From an uncultured Opitutia bacterium (GTDB taxonomy: Bacteria > Verrucomicrobiota > Verrucomicrobiia > Opitutales > Opitutaceae): a DNA stretch of 64,000 nt. Shown here in pieces: positions 9,026-17,076 of this stretch; position 1 is the first letter of the stretch; each line of letters starts with the position of its first letter. The DNA lies in NCBI GenBank assembly GCA_903825285.1, contig CAIJZY010000003.1:87141-151140 (forward strand), written 5' to 3'. The notes beneath the pieces were generated by a model that was not told where the DNA came from, searched no databases, and saw only the letters and a program-made list of their open reading frames with translations. A program made the translations under genes and the position numbers.

Positions 9026-9076
9026 TCGAATTTCGAATATTCCCTCTCGTGCTGCCCGGCGCCCCTCGCGCCGGGC
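9026..9076 (-). repeat. ATTCGAA-family element with perfect 9-bp hairpin
   Basis: In the divergent gap between hpt and the ABC ATPase. Read on the minus strand it has a perfect hairpin (arms 9054-9062 and 9068-9076, loop 9063-9067), then GCACGAGAGGGAATATTCGA and a second ATTCGA word. The same order (hairpin, GCACGAAGGGCAAAATTCGA) occurs after the GH29-like gene at 45493-45542 and, more loosely, at 44230-44281. The stems differ by paired changes. Confidence 0.7.
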
Positions 9077-9134
9077 TGTATTCCTTTGACTTGGCCGGAG
9101 GCGAAATCTTGCCTCGGCGCCGATTCCCCGCGGC

Positions 9135-10205
9135 ATGATCTCCATTCGCATCCAGAACCTCACGAAGCGCTTCGGCGCCGTCACGGCACTGGACCACCTG
9201 GACCTGGCGATCGAGGCGGGCGAACTGTTCTTCCTCCTCGGCCCGAGCGGCTGCGGCAAGACGACGCTGCTGCGCTGCCTGGCGGGTTTTTATATCCCTG
9301 ACGAGGGCACGATCCGGTTCGGCGACGAGGACGTGACCCGGCTCGAGCCCCACAAGCGGAACACGGGCATGATGTTTCAGAGCTACGCGCTCTGGCCGCA
9401 CCTCACGGTCGCCGAGAACGTCGCGTTCGGGCTGGAGGAGCGGAAGGTGCCGAAGGCGGAGCTGCGGCGGCGGGTGGGCGAGGCCCTCGAGTCCGTGCAC
9501 ATGGGTCCTTACGCGTCGCGCCGCCCGAACCAGCTCTCCGGCGGCCAGCAGCAGCGGGTCGCGCTGGCGCGGGCGCTCGTGATCCGGCCGCGCTGCCTGC
9601 TGCTCGACGAGCCGCTCTCGAACCTCGACGCGAAGCTGCGGCTGGAGATGCGCGCGGAGATCCGCCGCGTCTGCCAGGAGTTCAAGCTCACGACCGTCTA
9701 CGTCACCCACGACCAGAAGGAGGCGCTGTCCATCTCGGACCGCATGGCGGTGCTCGACGCCGGCCGCGTGCTCCAGGTCGGCACGCCTGCGCAGATCTAC
9801 CGCCGGCCCACGAGCCGGGTCGTCGCGAATTTCATCGGCGAGACTGATTTCATCCCGGGACGCGTGGCGGCGGTGGCGGGGGAGCGGGTGACCGTGGCCA
9901 CGGCGGTCGGCACATTCGCCGGCATCCCGGGCGACCCGAACGCCGCGCTGGCGGTGGACGAGGCGGTCACGCTTTCGATCCGGCCTGAGTGCTGGCAGCT
10001 CAGCCGCACGCGCCCGGCGGGCAACGCCGTGGCCGGCCGCATCGGCGCCGCGGTCTACCTCGGCGAGGTGGCCCAGTACGAGTTCCTGGCCGGCGGCCAG
10101 GCGCTGAAGATCCTCGAGCTGAACCCGCGGTTCCTGGGCGCCGCCACCGGCGGCGAGCTGTTTGCGGGCGTGGCCGAGGCGGACGTCGTCGTCCTGCGCG
10201 GCTGA
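9135..10205 (+). CDS. ABC transporter ATP-binding protein, iron/spermidine/thiamine (FbpC/PotA) type
   Basis: A 356-residue importer ATPase. Walker A is GPSGCGKTT (36-44), the Q-loop lies in MMFQSYALWPHLT, the signature is LSGGQQQR, Walker B is LLLDEPLSNLD, and the H-loop histidine is in YVTHDQKEALS. A C-terminal TOBE-type regulatory domain of about 110 residues follows, as in FbpC, PotA and UgpC. The next gene, eight bases downstream, encodes the binding protein. No permease gene lies on either side, which is unusual, since the ATPase has to dock on one. Substrate is unknown; the binding protein suggests a metal or small organic ligand. Confidence 0.9.
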   Translation: MISIRIQNLTKRFGAVTALDHLDLAIEAGELFFLLGPSGCGKTTLLRCLAGFYIPDEGTIRFGDEDVTRLEPHKRNTGMMFQSYALWPHLTVAENVAFGLEERKVPKAELRRRVGEALESVHMGPYASRRPNQLSGGQQQRVALARALVIRPRCLLLDEPLSNLDAKLRLEMRAEIRRVCQEFKLTTVYVTHDQKEALSISDRMAVLDAGRVLQVGTPAQIYRRPTSRVVANFIGETDFIPGRVAAVAGERVTVATAVGTFAGIPGDPNAALAVDEAVTLSIRPECWQLSRTRPAGNAVAGRIGAAVYLGEVAQYEFLAGGQALKILELNPRFLGAATGGELFAGVAEADVVVLRG

Positions 10206-10212
10206 GCGCACC

Positions 10213-11823
10213 ATGCTCAAGCGCACGCTCATCCTGGTGGCGCTGGTGGCGACGGTGGCCCTGCCGTTCATCCTGCGGCCGAAGCGCACCACGCTCCAGG
10301 CGGCGGACGACACCGTCATTGTCATCACCCCGCACAACGAGGCCATCCGCACCGAGTTCGCGCTGGGCTTCAAGTCCTGGTACCACGCGCGCACCGGCCG
10401 CACCGTGCTGGTGGACTGGCGCGTGATCGGCGGGACGAGCGACATCACCCGTTTCCTCGAGTCGGAGTACACCGCGGCGTTCCGCCGGCGCTGGACCGGG
10501 CCGCTGGACCGGGAGTGGAGCGCGGAGATCCAGGCGGGGTACGTGAACCCGGCGCTGCGGTCCGACGCGCCGGCGGCGGTGCGCGAGGCGCGGGCGCAGT
10601 TCCTCGCGTCCGACGTCAGCTGCGGCATCGACGTGTTCTGCGGCGGCGGCAGCTACGATTTCATCCGGCAGGCCGACGCCGGGCGGCTGATCGCGGTGCC
10701 GCTGCTGGCGCGGCACCCGGACTGGTTCACGGACGACGTGCTGCCGCAGCGCTATTCCGGCGAGACCTACTGGGACGCGGGCGGCCGGTGGTACGGGAAC
10801 GTGCTCAGCACTTACGGCATCCTCTACAACCGCGACGCGATCGCCCGGCTGGGCCTGGCGCATCCGCCGGAGCGCTGGGACGACCTGCAGGACCCGAAGC
10901 TCGCGGGCGAGCTGGGCCTGGCGGACCCGACCAAGAGCAGCTCCATCGCGAAGGCGTTCGAGAACCTCATCCAGCAGAAGATCCAGCTGCGGCTCACGGC
11001 CCCGGGCCCGGGGCCGGCGGACCGCGCGCAGGCGGTGCGGGACGGCTGGAGGGATGGGCTGCGGCTGATCCAGCGGATTGGCGCCAATGCGCGCTATTTC
11101 ACCGACAGCTCGCAGAAGCCGCCCATCGATGTCTCCCAGGGCGACTGCGCGGCGGGCATTGCGATTGATTTCTACGGCCGCGCGCAGGCGGAGGTTACGG
11201 ACCACCGGACCGCGGGTCCGCCGCGCGTGGTGTTTGTGACGCCGCGGGGCGGATCGGTCAGCTCGGTCGATCCCATCGCGCTGCTGCGCGGCGCGCCGCA
11301 CCGGGCGGTCGCGGAGCTGTTCATCGAGTACACCCTGACGATGGAGGCCCAGAAGCTCTGGAATTTCCGCCCCGGCACGCCCGGCGGCACGCAGCGGTTC
11401 GCGCTGCGGCGCATGCCCGTGCGGAAGGATTTCTACACGCACGCCGAGTGGCGGCCGTATCGGAGCGACCCGGACGACTCGCCGTTCGGCGACACGGAGC
11501 ACCTGGTCTATCATCCCGAGTGGACCGGCGGACTGTTCCGCGAAATGGCGTTTGTGATCCGCATCCTGTGCCTCGACACGCATGACGAGCTGGCGGTGGC
11601 CTGGCGGGAGATCATCAAGGCCGGGCTCCCAGCCGACGCCGTGGCGGTGCTGGGCGACATGTCGGCGGTGGATTACGACTGCATGGCGGGCATCAAGCGG
11701 CGCCTGGACTCGAAGGACAAGGTGGACGAGCTCCGCCTCGCCAACGAGCTTGCCGAGCATTTCCGTGCGCAGTACCGCCGGGCGGCCGAGCTGGCTCGGG
11801 CCCACGCGGTCCCCGTCAGGTAG
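10213..11823 (+). CDS. ABC transporter extracellular solute-binding protein, N-terminally anchored
   Basis: A 536-residue protein. An N-terminal hydrophobic segment (residues 4-21) without a lipobox Cys suggests either a signal peptide or a membrane anchor. The body resembles Fe3+/thiamine-type binding proteins (family 1): ITPHNEAIR near residue 40 and GGGSYDFIRQADAGRLIAV are typical of the fold. It is about 190 residues longer than common members, with an extra C-terminal domain that is rich in charged residues. The ATG at 10213 follows the ATPase stop by seven bases. Its last eight bases overlap the end of the convergent GNAT gene. Ligand unknown. Confidence 0.8.
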   Translation: MLKRTLILVALVATVALPFILRPKRTTLQAADDTVIVITPHNEAIRTEFALGFKSWYHARTGRTVLVDWRVIGGTSDITRFLESEYTAAFRRRWTGPLDREWSAEIQAGYVNPALRSDAPAAVREARAQFLASDVSCGIDVFCGGGSYDFIRQADAGRLIAVPLLARHPDWFTDDVLPQRYSGETYWDAGGRWYGNVLSTYGILYNRDAIARLGLAHPPERWDDLQDPKLAGELGLADPTKSSSIAKAFENLIQQKIQLRLTAPGPGPADRAQAVRDGWRDGLRLIQRIGANARYFTDSSQKPPIDVSQGDCAAGIAIDFYGRAQAEVTDHRTAGPPRVVFVTPRGGSVSSVDPIALLRGAPHRAVAELFIEYTLTMEAQKLWNFRPGTPGGTQRFALRRMPVRKDFYTHAEWRPYRSDPDDSPFGDTEHLVYHPEWTGGLFREMAFVIRILCLDTHDELAVAWREIIKAGLPADAVAVLGDMSAVDYDCMAGIKRRLDSKDKVDELRLANELAEHFRAQYRRAAELARAHAVPVR

Positions 11824-12268
11824 CCGGGTTGGCGCGCTGGTAGACGCCGGGATCGAGCTTTTCCATGTAGCGCTCGGCGTGCGCGACGGCGGCGAAGCCG
11901 TGCTGCGCATACAGGCCGTGGGCGTCGCGGGTCACGAGATTGAGCCGCCGCAGGCCCTGCAGGCGCGGGTGGGCCAGCGTCGCCCGGATGACCGCCTTGC
12001 CCAGGCCATGGCCGCGGTGGCCCTCAAGCACATAGACGTCGCAGAGGTAGGCAAAGGTCGCGCTGTCGGTCACGACGCGCACCAGTCCGACCTGGGCGCC
12101 ATCGGCGGCATAGACGCCGACGCACAGCGAGCCGGCCAGGGCGCGGGCCACGACGTCGCGCGGGATGCCGGCGGCCCAGTAGCTCGTGCGCAGGAACGCG
12201 TGGACGGCGTCCACGTCGAGCCGCGCGGGGTCGTCGGACAGCAGGTAGGTGCCGTGCCGGGCTTCCAC
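11816..12268 (-). CDS. GNAT-family N-acetyltransferase
   Basis: A 150-residue acetyl-CoA-dependent acyltransferase. The acetyl-CoA-binding motif is EGHRGHGLGKAVI (R/Q-x2-G-x-G/A type), preceded by the strand LCDVYVL, and followed by LNLVTRDAHGLYAQHGF, which is the usual motif B. The substrate cannot be told; similar short members act on amines or are uncharacterised. It lies three bases before rpe, on the same strand, and so probably ends the rpe transcript. Its stop overlaps the end of the convergent binding-protein gene by eight bases. Confidence 0.87.
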   Translation of the reverse strand: MEARHGTYLLSDDPARLDVDAVHAFLRTSYWAAGIPRDVVARALAGSLCVGVYAADGAQVGLVRVVTDSATFAYLCDVYVLEGHRGHGLGKAVIRATLAHPRLQGLRRLNLVTRDAHGLYAQHGFAAVAHAERYMEKLDPGVYQRANPAT

Positions 12269-12271
12269 GGC

Positions 12272-12928
12272 TCAGCCCATCCGGTTGAACGCCGCGACGA
12301 ACGCGGCGCGGTCGGCGGCGCGGAAGAACGAGGTGCCCGCGACGAAGGTGTCGGCCCCTGCGGCGCGGCACTCGGCGGCAGTGGCCAGGTCGATGCCGCC
12401 GTCGACCTCCAGGCGGAAGTTTAGCCCGCGCTGCTGGCGCCAGGCCGCGATTTCCCGGAGCTTGGGCAGCATGTCGCGGCGGAAGGCCTGCCCGCCGAAG
12501 CCCGGCTGGACGGTCATGACGAGGACCAGGTCCACCTGGCCCAGCAGCGGCTCGATGGCGGCGGCGGGCGTGCCCGGGTTCAGCACGAGGCCGCACTGGC
12601 ACCCAAGGGCGCGGATGCGCGCGAGCGTGGCGGCGTGGTCATAGGCGGGCTCGATGTGGATGCTGATCAGGTTGGCTCCGGCCTGCGCGAACGCCTCGAT
12701 GTACCGCTGGGGCTCGGAGAGCATCAGGTGCGTGTCGAAAAAAAGCTTCGAGGCCGGGCGCAGCGCGGCGAGCGTCTGCGGGCCAAAGGACAGGTTGGGG
12801 ACGAAATGCCCATCCATGATGTCGAGGTGGATCCAGGACAGGCCGGCCTCGGAGACGAGGCGCGCGCTGGCGCCGAGCTGGGCATGATCTCCGGCGAGGA
12901 GGGAAGGGGCGAGGAGTGGCGCAGGCAT
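12272..12928 (-). CDS. rpe: Ribulose-phosphate 3-epimerase
   Basis: A 218-residue TIM-barrel enzyme interconverting ribulose 5-phosphate and xylulose 5-phosphate in the pentose phosphate pathway. The metal and catalytic residues sit in HLDIMDGHFVPN (H34, D36) and, further on, in VMTVQPGFGGQ and LEVDGGID, all canonical. The start at 12928 (MPAPLLAPSLLAGD) matches the family; a 38-residue upstream extension is spurious. It follows the LptE-like gene by seven bases on the same strand. Confidence 0.96.
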   Translation of the reverse strand: MPAPLLAPSLLAGDHAQLGASARLVSEAGLSWIHLDIMDGHFVPNLSFGPQTLAALRPASKLFFDTHLMLSEPQRYIEAFAQAGANLISIHIEPAYDHAATLARIRALGCQCGLVLNPGTPAAAIEPLLGQVDLVLVMTVQPGFGGQAFRRDMLPKLREIAAWRQQRGLNFRLEVDGGIDLATAAECRAAGADTFVAGTSFFRAADRAAFVAAFNRMG

Positions 12929-12935
12929 GGGATTC

Positions 12936-13445
12936 TTACCAGACATCGAGCACGGCGTGGGAGACCTTGTCGGCCAGCGCCTCGGCGAGCAAAGGCAGCG
13001 CCTGGTACTCGGACTGGAGCTGGCCGCCATCCGTGAAGGCATCGCGGCTCACGCTGACCGCGCGGCCGGCGAACAGGTCGCGGCTGCCGCGGTTGTCGCG
13101 CAGCGTGCATTTTGCGCCGAGCGTGAGCGCGAACTTGCGGGCGAGGCCGGTGTCATCCTCGCGCGCCGAGCGGACGTCGCGGTGGTAATCCTCCAGGACC
13201 ACGGTGAGCGTGGCGTCGGCTTCCGCGGGCGAGTTGGCCAGGCTGACGCGGCCGTCGTGGAGCAGGGCCTCGCGGAGCTGGGTGCTGACGATGGCCTGGG
13301 CCTGCGGCAGCATGGTCTTGTTCACGACCGGGGCGACATACAGCGTGGAAAAGCGAAGCTGGCCGGTGGTGCCGAGCTGGTAATGGCCGCAGCCGCAGAG
13401 CACGAGCACGGCGAGCAGGCCGAGGAAGGCGGGGCGGAAAGGCAT
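12936..13445 (-). CDS. lptE: LptE-like LPS-assembly lipoprotein
   Basis: A 169-residue exported protein. The N-terminus has a signal peptide ending in a lipobox-like LVLCGC, so Cys17 or Cys19 would be the lipidated residue. The start of the mature part, HYQLGTTGQLRFSTLYVAPV, is typical of LptE, which plugs the LptD pore and helps place lipopolysaccharide in the outer membrane. Sequence conservation in this family is low, so the assignment rests on size, lipobox and the N-terminal pattern. It is followed by rpe and preceded by the BamD-like gene, fitting an envelope-biogenesis operon. Confidence 0.75.
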   Translation of the reverse strand: MPFRPAFLGLLAVLVLCGCGHYQLGTTGQLRFSTLYVAPVVNKTMLPQAQAIVSTQLREALLHDGRVSLANSPAEADATLTVVLEDYHRDVRSAREDDTGLARKFALTLGAKCTLRDNRGSRDLFAGRAVSVSRDAFTDGGQLQSEYQALPLLAEALADKVSHAVLDVW

Positions 13446-13450
13446 GGCCT

Positions 13451-13565
13451 AGTTGAAAGTTGAATGAGGAAAGTTGAAAGACGGAAACGAGCCTGGCCGC
13501 CGGGGCGGGGCGAAGCCCTCAACCTTCAACTTTCTGCCTTCAACCAAACGCCAGCGGCGGTGGCG
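13451..13565. repeat. GTTGAAA-family inverted element B
   Basis: Between the LptE-like and BamD-like genes, which are in the same direction. Words GTTGAAAGTTGAA and GAAAGTTGAAAG occupy 13452-13480; inverted counterparts CCTTCAACTTTC and CCTTCAACC occupy 13522-13545. A short hairpin, CGCCA-GCGGCGG-TGGCG (13549-13565), lies next to the BamD-like stop codon. The spacer is similar to that of element A. Confidence 0.75.
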
Positions 13566-13569
13566 CGGC

Positions 13570-14613
13570 TCAGAACAGCCAGAAACGCTTCTTTTTCTTG
13601 GTGGCCGGCTCGACGGGCTTGCCGGAGGCCTTGGCCTCGACGGCGGCGAGCCGCACGCGGGCGAGCTTTGCGACTTCCGAATCCGGGTACGCGGTGATCG
13701 CCTCGTTGTAGAACACCTTTGCCGCGACGTAATTGTCGCGCTTGTAGAAATAGAAGTCCGCCATGTTCATCTTGCTCTCGGCGAGGAGTTTTTTCATGGC
13801 GTCGAGTCCCTTGGCCGCCTCCGCGATCTTCATGTCGTTCGGGTAAAGGATCATGAAGTCCTCGTAGTAGGTGATGGCCTCCTGCGTGGACGCCTGGTCG
13901 TAGGCGGGGCCCTGCACGAGCGACTGGTTGGCCTGGGCGATGCGCAGGTAGGCATCGGGGGCGAGCAGGCTCTGCGGGTAGCTGTTGATCATCCGGTCGA
14001 GGGCGCCGATGGCCTCCTCGGTGTCCTTCATCATCAGGTGGCCGCGGGCGATGTTCATCAGCGCGAGCGGCGCGTAGTCGCCGTAGGGGGCGTTGACCAG
14101 AATGTACTCGAAGAACTCGATGCCGCGGTTGCGGGCCTCGAGGCCGGGGAAGAGGCCCCAGATGCGGGGACGCGCGCCGTCAACCAGCATGGCGGAAATG
14201 CGGTACTGCTCGCCGATGATCTCGCTGAAACGCTTCGTATTCGGGTAGCGTCCGACGACCTGCTGGTAGGACTCGAAGGCGTGGATGTACTGCTTCCGCT
14301 CAAACCGGAGGTGCGCGATGCGGAACAGCGCCTCGGGCGTGTAGATGGAGTTCGGGAATTTCTTGGCGACCTTCGCGTAGGCGTGGATGGCCGTGAGCCG
14401 GTTGCCATGCTCCTCCGCGGTGCGCGCCTTGTTCATCAGATCGAGCGCGTTGCGGCCCTCGGAGCCGGTGAGCCCGGCGGCCACGCCGCCCTCGAGGCGC
14501 CAGCCGGTTTGGGGCGTCCAGACCAGCTCGGCGGCCAGCCGCGCGGGCAGGATGCAAAGCATGGCCGCAACCATGAGCCCGGAGAGCAGACGACAGAGCG
14601 AAAAGCGCAGCAT
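13570..14613 (-). CDS. bamD: BamD-like outer-membrane assembly TPR protein
   Basis: A 347-residue periplasmic protein related to BamD/YbgF-type TPR proteins of the outer-membrane beta-barrel assembly machinery. A signal peptide (residues 1-28) ends in a PARLAA-type site, and I see no good lipobox, unlike canonical BamD, which is a lipoprotein. TPR-like repeats run through the body, with signatures such as FPNSIYTPEALFRIAHLRFE and YPQSLLAPDAYLRIA. The C-terminus is basic (KKKKRFWLF). The gene is the first of a minus-strand block with lptE and rpe. If lipidation is truly absent, the protein could be soluble in the periplasm. Confidence 0.75.
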   Translation of the reverse strand: MLRFSLCRLLSGLMVAAMLCILPARLAAELVWTPQTGWRLEGGVAAGLTGSEGRNALDLMNKARTAEEHGNRLTAIHAYAKVAKKFPNSIYTPEALFRIAHLRFERKQYIHAFESYQQVVGRYPNTKRFSEIIGEQYRISAMLVDGARPRIWGLFPGLEARNRGIEFFEYILVNAPYGDYAPLALMNIARGHLMMKDTEEAIGALDRMINSYPQSLLAPDAYLRIAQANQSLVQGPAYDQASTQEAITYYEDFMILYPNDMKIAEAAKGLDAMKKLLAESKMNMADFYFYKRDNYVAAKVFYNEAITAYPDSEVAKLARVRLAAVEAKASGKPVEPATKKKKRFWLF

Positions 14614-14623
14614 GACGGTGAAA

Positions 14624-15616
14624 TTACCAGCGAATCAGCGCCGCACCGTAGGTCAAGCCCGCCCCAAAGGCCACGAACAGCGTGATGTCGCCACGCTTGA
14701 TCCGACCGGCCCGGCGGGCCTCGTCGAGGGCGATGGGAATGGAGGCGGAGGAGGTGTTGCCGTAGCGCTCCACGTTCACGTAGAAGCGCTCCATGGGGAG
14801 CTCGAGGTACTGGGAGATCGCCTCGATGATGCGGAGGTTGGCCTGGTGGGGAATCACGAGCGTAATCTGATCCGCACGCAGGTGCTGTTGTTCCAAGATA
14901 TCCCGCGCCGCCTCTTCCATCGCCCGGACGGCGATCTTGAAGACCTCTTTACCCTTCATTTGGAGGAAATGGTCGCCGGCGGCGACACTTTCGGCCGACG
15001 GGGGGTTCGAACTGCCGCCGCGGGGGATGCAGAGCAGGTCCACGCTGTCGCCGTAGGCACCGAGCTTGGTGCCGAGCAGGCCGACGCCCGGCTCGTGGCT
15101 GATTCCGACCACGGCGGCGCCGGCGCCGTCGCCGAAGAGCACGCAGGTGGTGCGGTCCTTCCAGTTGACGATCGAGGAGAGCTTCTCGACGCCGATGACC
15201 AGCGCGTGGCGGTAGCGGCCGGACGAGAGCATGGCGCAGGCCGTGTCGAGGGCGTAGACGAAGCCCGAGCAGGCGGCATTCAGGTCGAAGCAGGCCGCGT
15301 GGGTTGGCACGCCGAGCTTGTGCTGGATGGAGCAGGAGACGGCCGGGAGGGTCTGGTCGGGGGTGACCGTGGCGACGATCAGGAGGTCGATGTCGGCGGC
15401 GGTCAGCTTGGCGTCGATCAGCGCGGCCTTGGCGGCGGCGACGGCCATGTCGGACGTGGCCTCGCCGGGGGCGGCGATGTGGCGCTCGCGGATGCCGCTG
15501 CGGGTGCGGATCCACTCGTCGGAGGTGTCAACCAGCTTGGCGAGCTCGGCGTTGGTGAGGATCCGCTCTGGTGCGTAGGAACCGGTGCCGAGGATGATCG
15601 TGGAGGCAGTGGCCAT
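14624..15616 (-). CDS. fabH: 3-oxoacyl-ACP synthase III
   Basis: A 330-residue thiolase-fold enzyme that starts fatty acid synthesis by condensing acetyl-CoA with malonyl-ACP. The Cys-His-Asn triad is C116 (LNAACSGF), H257 (VIPHQANLRI) and N287 (YGNTSSAS). The QANLR stretch is the ACP-binding signature. Length and motifs are normal. It follows plsX by 17 bases in the classical rpmF-plsX-fabH order. Confidence 0.96.
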   Translation of the reverse strand: MATASTIILGTGSYAPERILTNAELAKLVDTSDEWIRTRSGIRERHIAAPGEATSDMAVAAAKAALIDAKLTAADIDLLIVATVTPDQTLPAVSCSIQHKLGVPTHAACFDLNAACSGFVYALDTACAMLSSGRYRHALVIGVEKLSSIVNWKDRTTCVLFGDGAGAAVVGISHEPGVGLLGTKLGAYGDSVDLLCIPRGGSSNPPSAESVAAGDHFLQMKGKEVFKIAVRAMEEAARDILEQQHLRADQITLVIPHQANLRIIEAISQYLELPMERFYVNVERYGNTSSASIPIALDEARRAGRIKRGDITLFVAFGAGLTYGAALIRW

Positions 15617-15633
15617 GAAAGGGATGGGGCGGG

Positions 15634-16692
15634 TCAGCTGGTGTGCTGGGGGGCGAGGCGCTCGTTGACACGGGCGATGTCGTCCTCGATGCGGTGGTTC
15701 ATGTCGGCCTTGATGATCTGGCTGGCCGCATGGATGGCGCTCTTGATCGCGTGGCGGTTGGACGAGCCGTGCGCCTTGAGAATGTTGCCCTTGAGGCCCA
15801 GCAGCGGCGCACCGCCGTAGCGCTCGGGGTTGATGCGCTCCTTGAGCGCGCTGAAGGCGGACTTGGCCAGCAGGGCCCCGGTCGCCCGCATGGGGTTGGC
15901 CTGGAGCTCCTCGCGGAGCATGCTCGAGAAGAACCGGACGAGGGATTCCCAGCTCTTCAGCATGATGTTGCCCACAAAACCGTCGCAGACGACCACGTCG
16001 ACATGGTCCGCGAACACTTGGAAGCCCTCGATCGGGCCCGCATAGTGGATGATGTCACTCGTGTGGCGAAGGAGGTCGTTGGTCTCGGTGATCAGGGCGT
16101 TGCCCTTGCCGTCCTCCGTGCCGATGGTCATGAGGCCGACCCGCGGCGAGGGGATGCCGAGCATGACCCGGCAGTAATGCGAGCCGAGGACCGCGTTGTG
16201 GACGAGGTGCTCCGGCTTGGCCTCGGGGTTGGCGCCGGCGTCGATCAGGACAAAGTGGCCGTTTTCCCGCGGGACGACCGCGGCGAGGGCGGGACGGGCG
16301 ACGCCCTCCATGGTGCGGAGGCGCAGCGTGCCGCAGGCCATCAGGGCGCCGGTGTTGCCGCAGCTGACGACGACGCTGGCCTGGCCGTCCTTGACCAGCT
16401 CGATGGCGCGGACCATCGACGAATCCTTTTTCCGTTTCAGCGCCATCAGCGGCTTGTCGTCCATCGTGACGACCTCCGAGGCGTGATGGATGCTGACGTG
16501 GTGGCGGCGGCCGAGGCCGGCCTCCTGGACGAGCGGACGCAGGATCGCCTCGTCACCGACCAGGGTCACGGGATTGAGGGCGGGATACTGGCGCAGGGCC
16601 AGCTTGACGGCCTCGACGACTTCGGAGGGGCCCATGTCGCCCCCCATCGCATCGACTGCAATCCGCCCCGTTTCGCCGGAAGAAGTGCCCAT
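15634..16692 (-). CDS. plsX: Phosphate acyltransferase PlsX
   Basis: A 352-residue enzyme that makes acyl-phosphate from acyl-ACP, the donor for PlsY in phospholipid synthesis. The N-terminal signature AVDAMGGDMGPSEVV and the later SSMVRAIELVKDGQASVVVS and SCGNTGALMA are diagnostic. It sits between rpmF (32 bases upstream) and fabH, as in many bacteria, and is probably co-transcribed with both. No anomalies. Confidence 0.96.
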   Translation of the reverse strand: MGTSSGETGRIAVDAMGGDMGPSEVVEAVKLALRQYPALNPVTLVGDEAILRPLVQEAGLGRRHHVSIHHASEVVTMDDKPLMALKRKKDSSMVRAIELVKDGQASVVVSCGNTGALMACGTLRLRTMEGVARPALAAVVPRENGHFVLIDAGANPEAKPEHLVHNAVLGSHYCRVMLGIPSPRVGLMTIGTEDGKGNALITETNDLLRHTSDIIHYAGPIEGFQVFADHVDVVVCDGFVGNIMLKSWESLVRFFSSMLREELQANPMRATGALLAKSAFSALKERINPERYGGAPLLGLKGNILKAHGSSNRHAIKSAIHAASQIIKADMNHRIEDDIARVNERLAPQHTS

Positions 16693-16724
16693 CTCGAGGA
16701 TGGTGGGGGTGGAAAACGCGAGGT

Positions 16725-16904
16725 TTAGACCTCGACGTTCAGGATCTGACGGCCGCGGTACATGCCGTTCTTCGGGTTCACCCGATGCGGGCGGAACGCA
16801 CTGCCATCGGTCGGATCCTTGGCGAACTCGGGAGCCTTGAAGGCGTTGGCGGCGCGGCGGTTGGCGCTGCGGCGTTTGGACTGTTTGCGTTTCGGATTGG
16901 CCAT
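16725..16904 (-). CDS. rpmF: Ribosomal protein L32
   Basis: A 59-residue large-subunit protein beginning MANPKRKQSKRRSANRRAAN. The start at 16904 is fixed by the family's N-terminus; the open frame extends further upstream but that part is not family-like. It has no CxxC pairs, so it is a zinc-free L32 variant. It leads the rpmF-plsX-fabH operon, which links ribosome and membrane-lipid synthesis. Confidence 0.94.
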   Translation of the reverse strand: MANPKRKQSKRRSANRRAANAFKAPEFAKDPTDGSAFRPHRVNPKNGMYRGRQILNVEV

Positions 16905-16971
16905 GGTAGGAAAGGTTTGGACGTGCGCAGAGTCGCTATAAAACAGCGCGCAAGTCGGGTGAAAGGTGTTG

Positions 16972-17000
16972 GAGTAAAAGGCGAGGTCCGGGTGCGTCAA
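16972..17000 (-). promoter_or_regulatory. Possible rpmF promoter
   Basis: On the minus strand, TTGACG (16995-17000) is followed after 17 bases by TTACTC (16972-16977), about 70 bases upstream of the rpmF start. Spacing is ideal, but the -10 match is poor. Confidence 0.35.
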
Positions 17001-17076
17001 GCGTCATAATCGGACCGAATCCAGCGCAGGTTATCTGCAAGTGGGAAAAGGAGGGGGTGGACCGGGGTTTTCGGGC

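Noticed and set aside
14991..15012. GGGGGTTCGAACTGCC considered as a tRNA T-arm
   Set aside because: It lies inside fabH coding sequence and no cloverleaf surrounds it.
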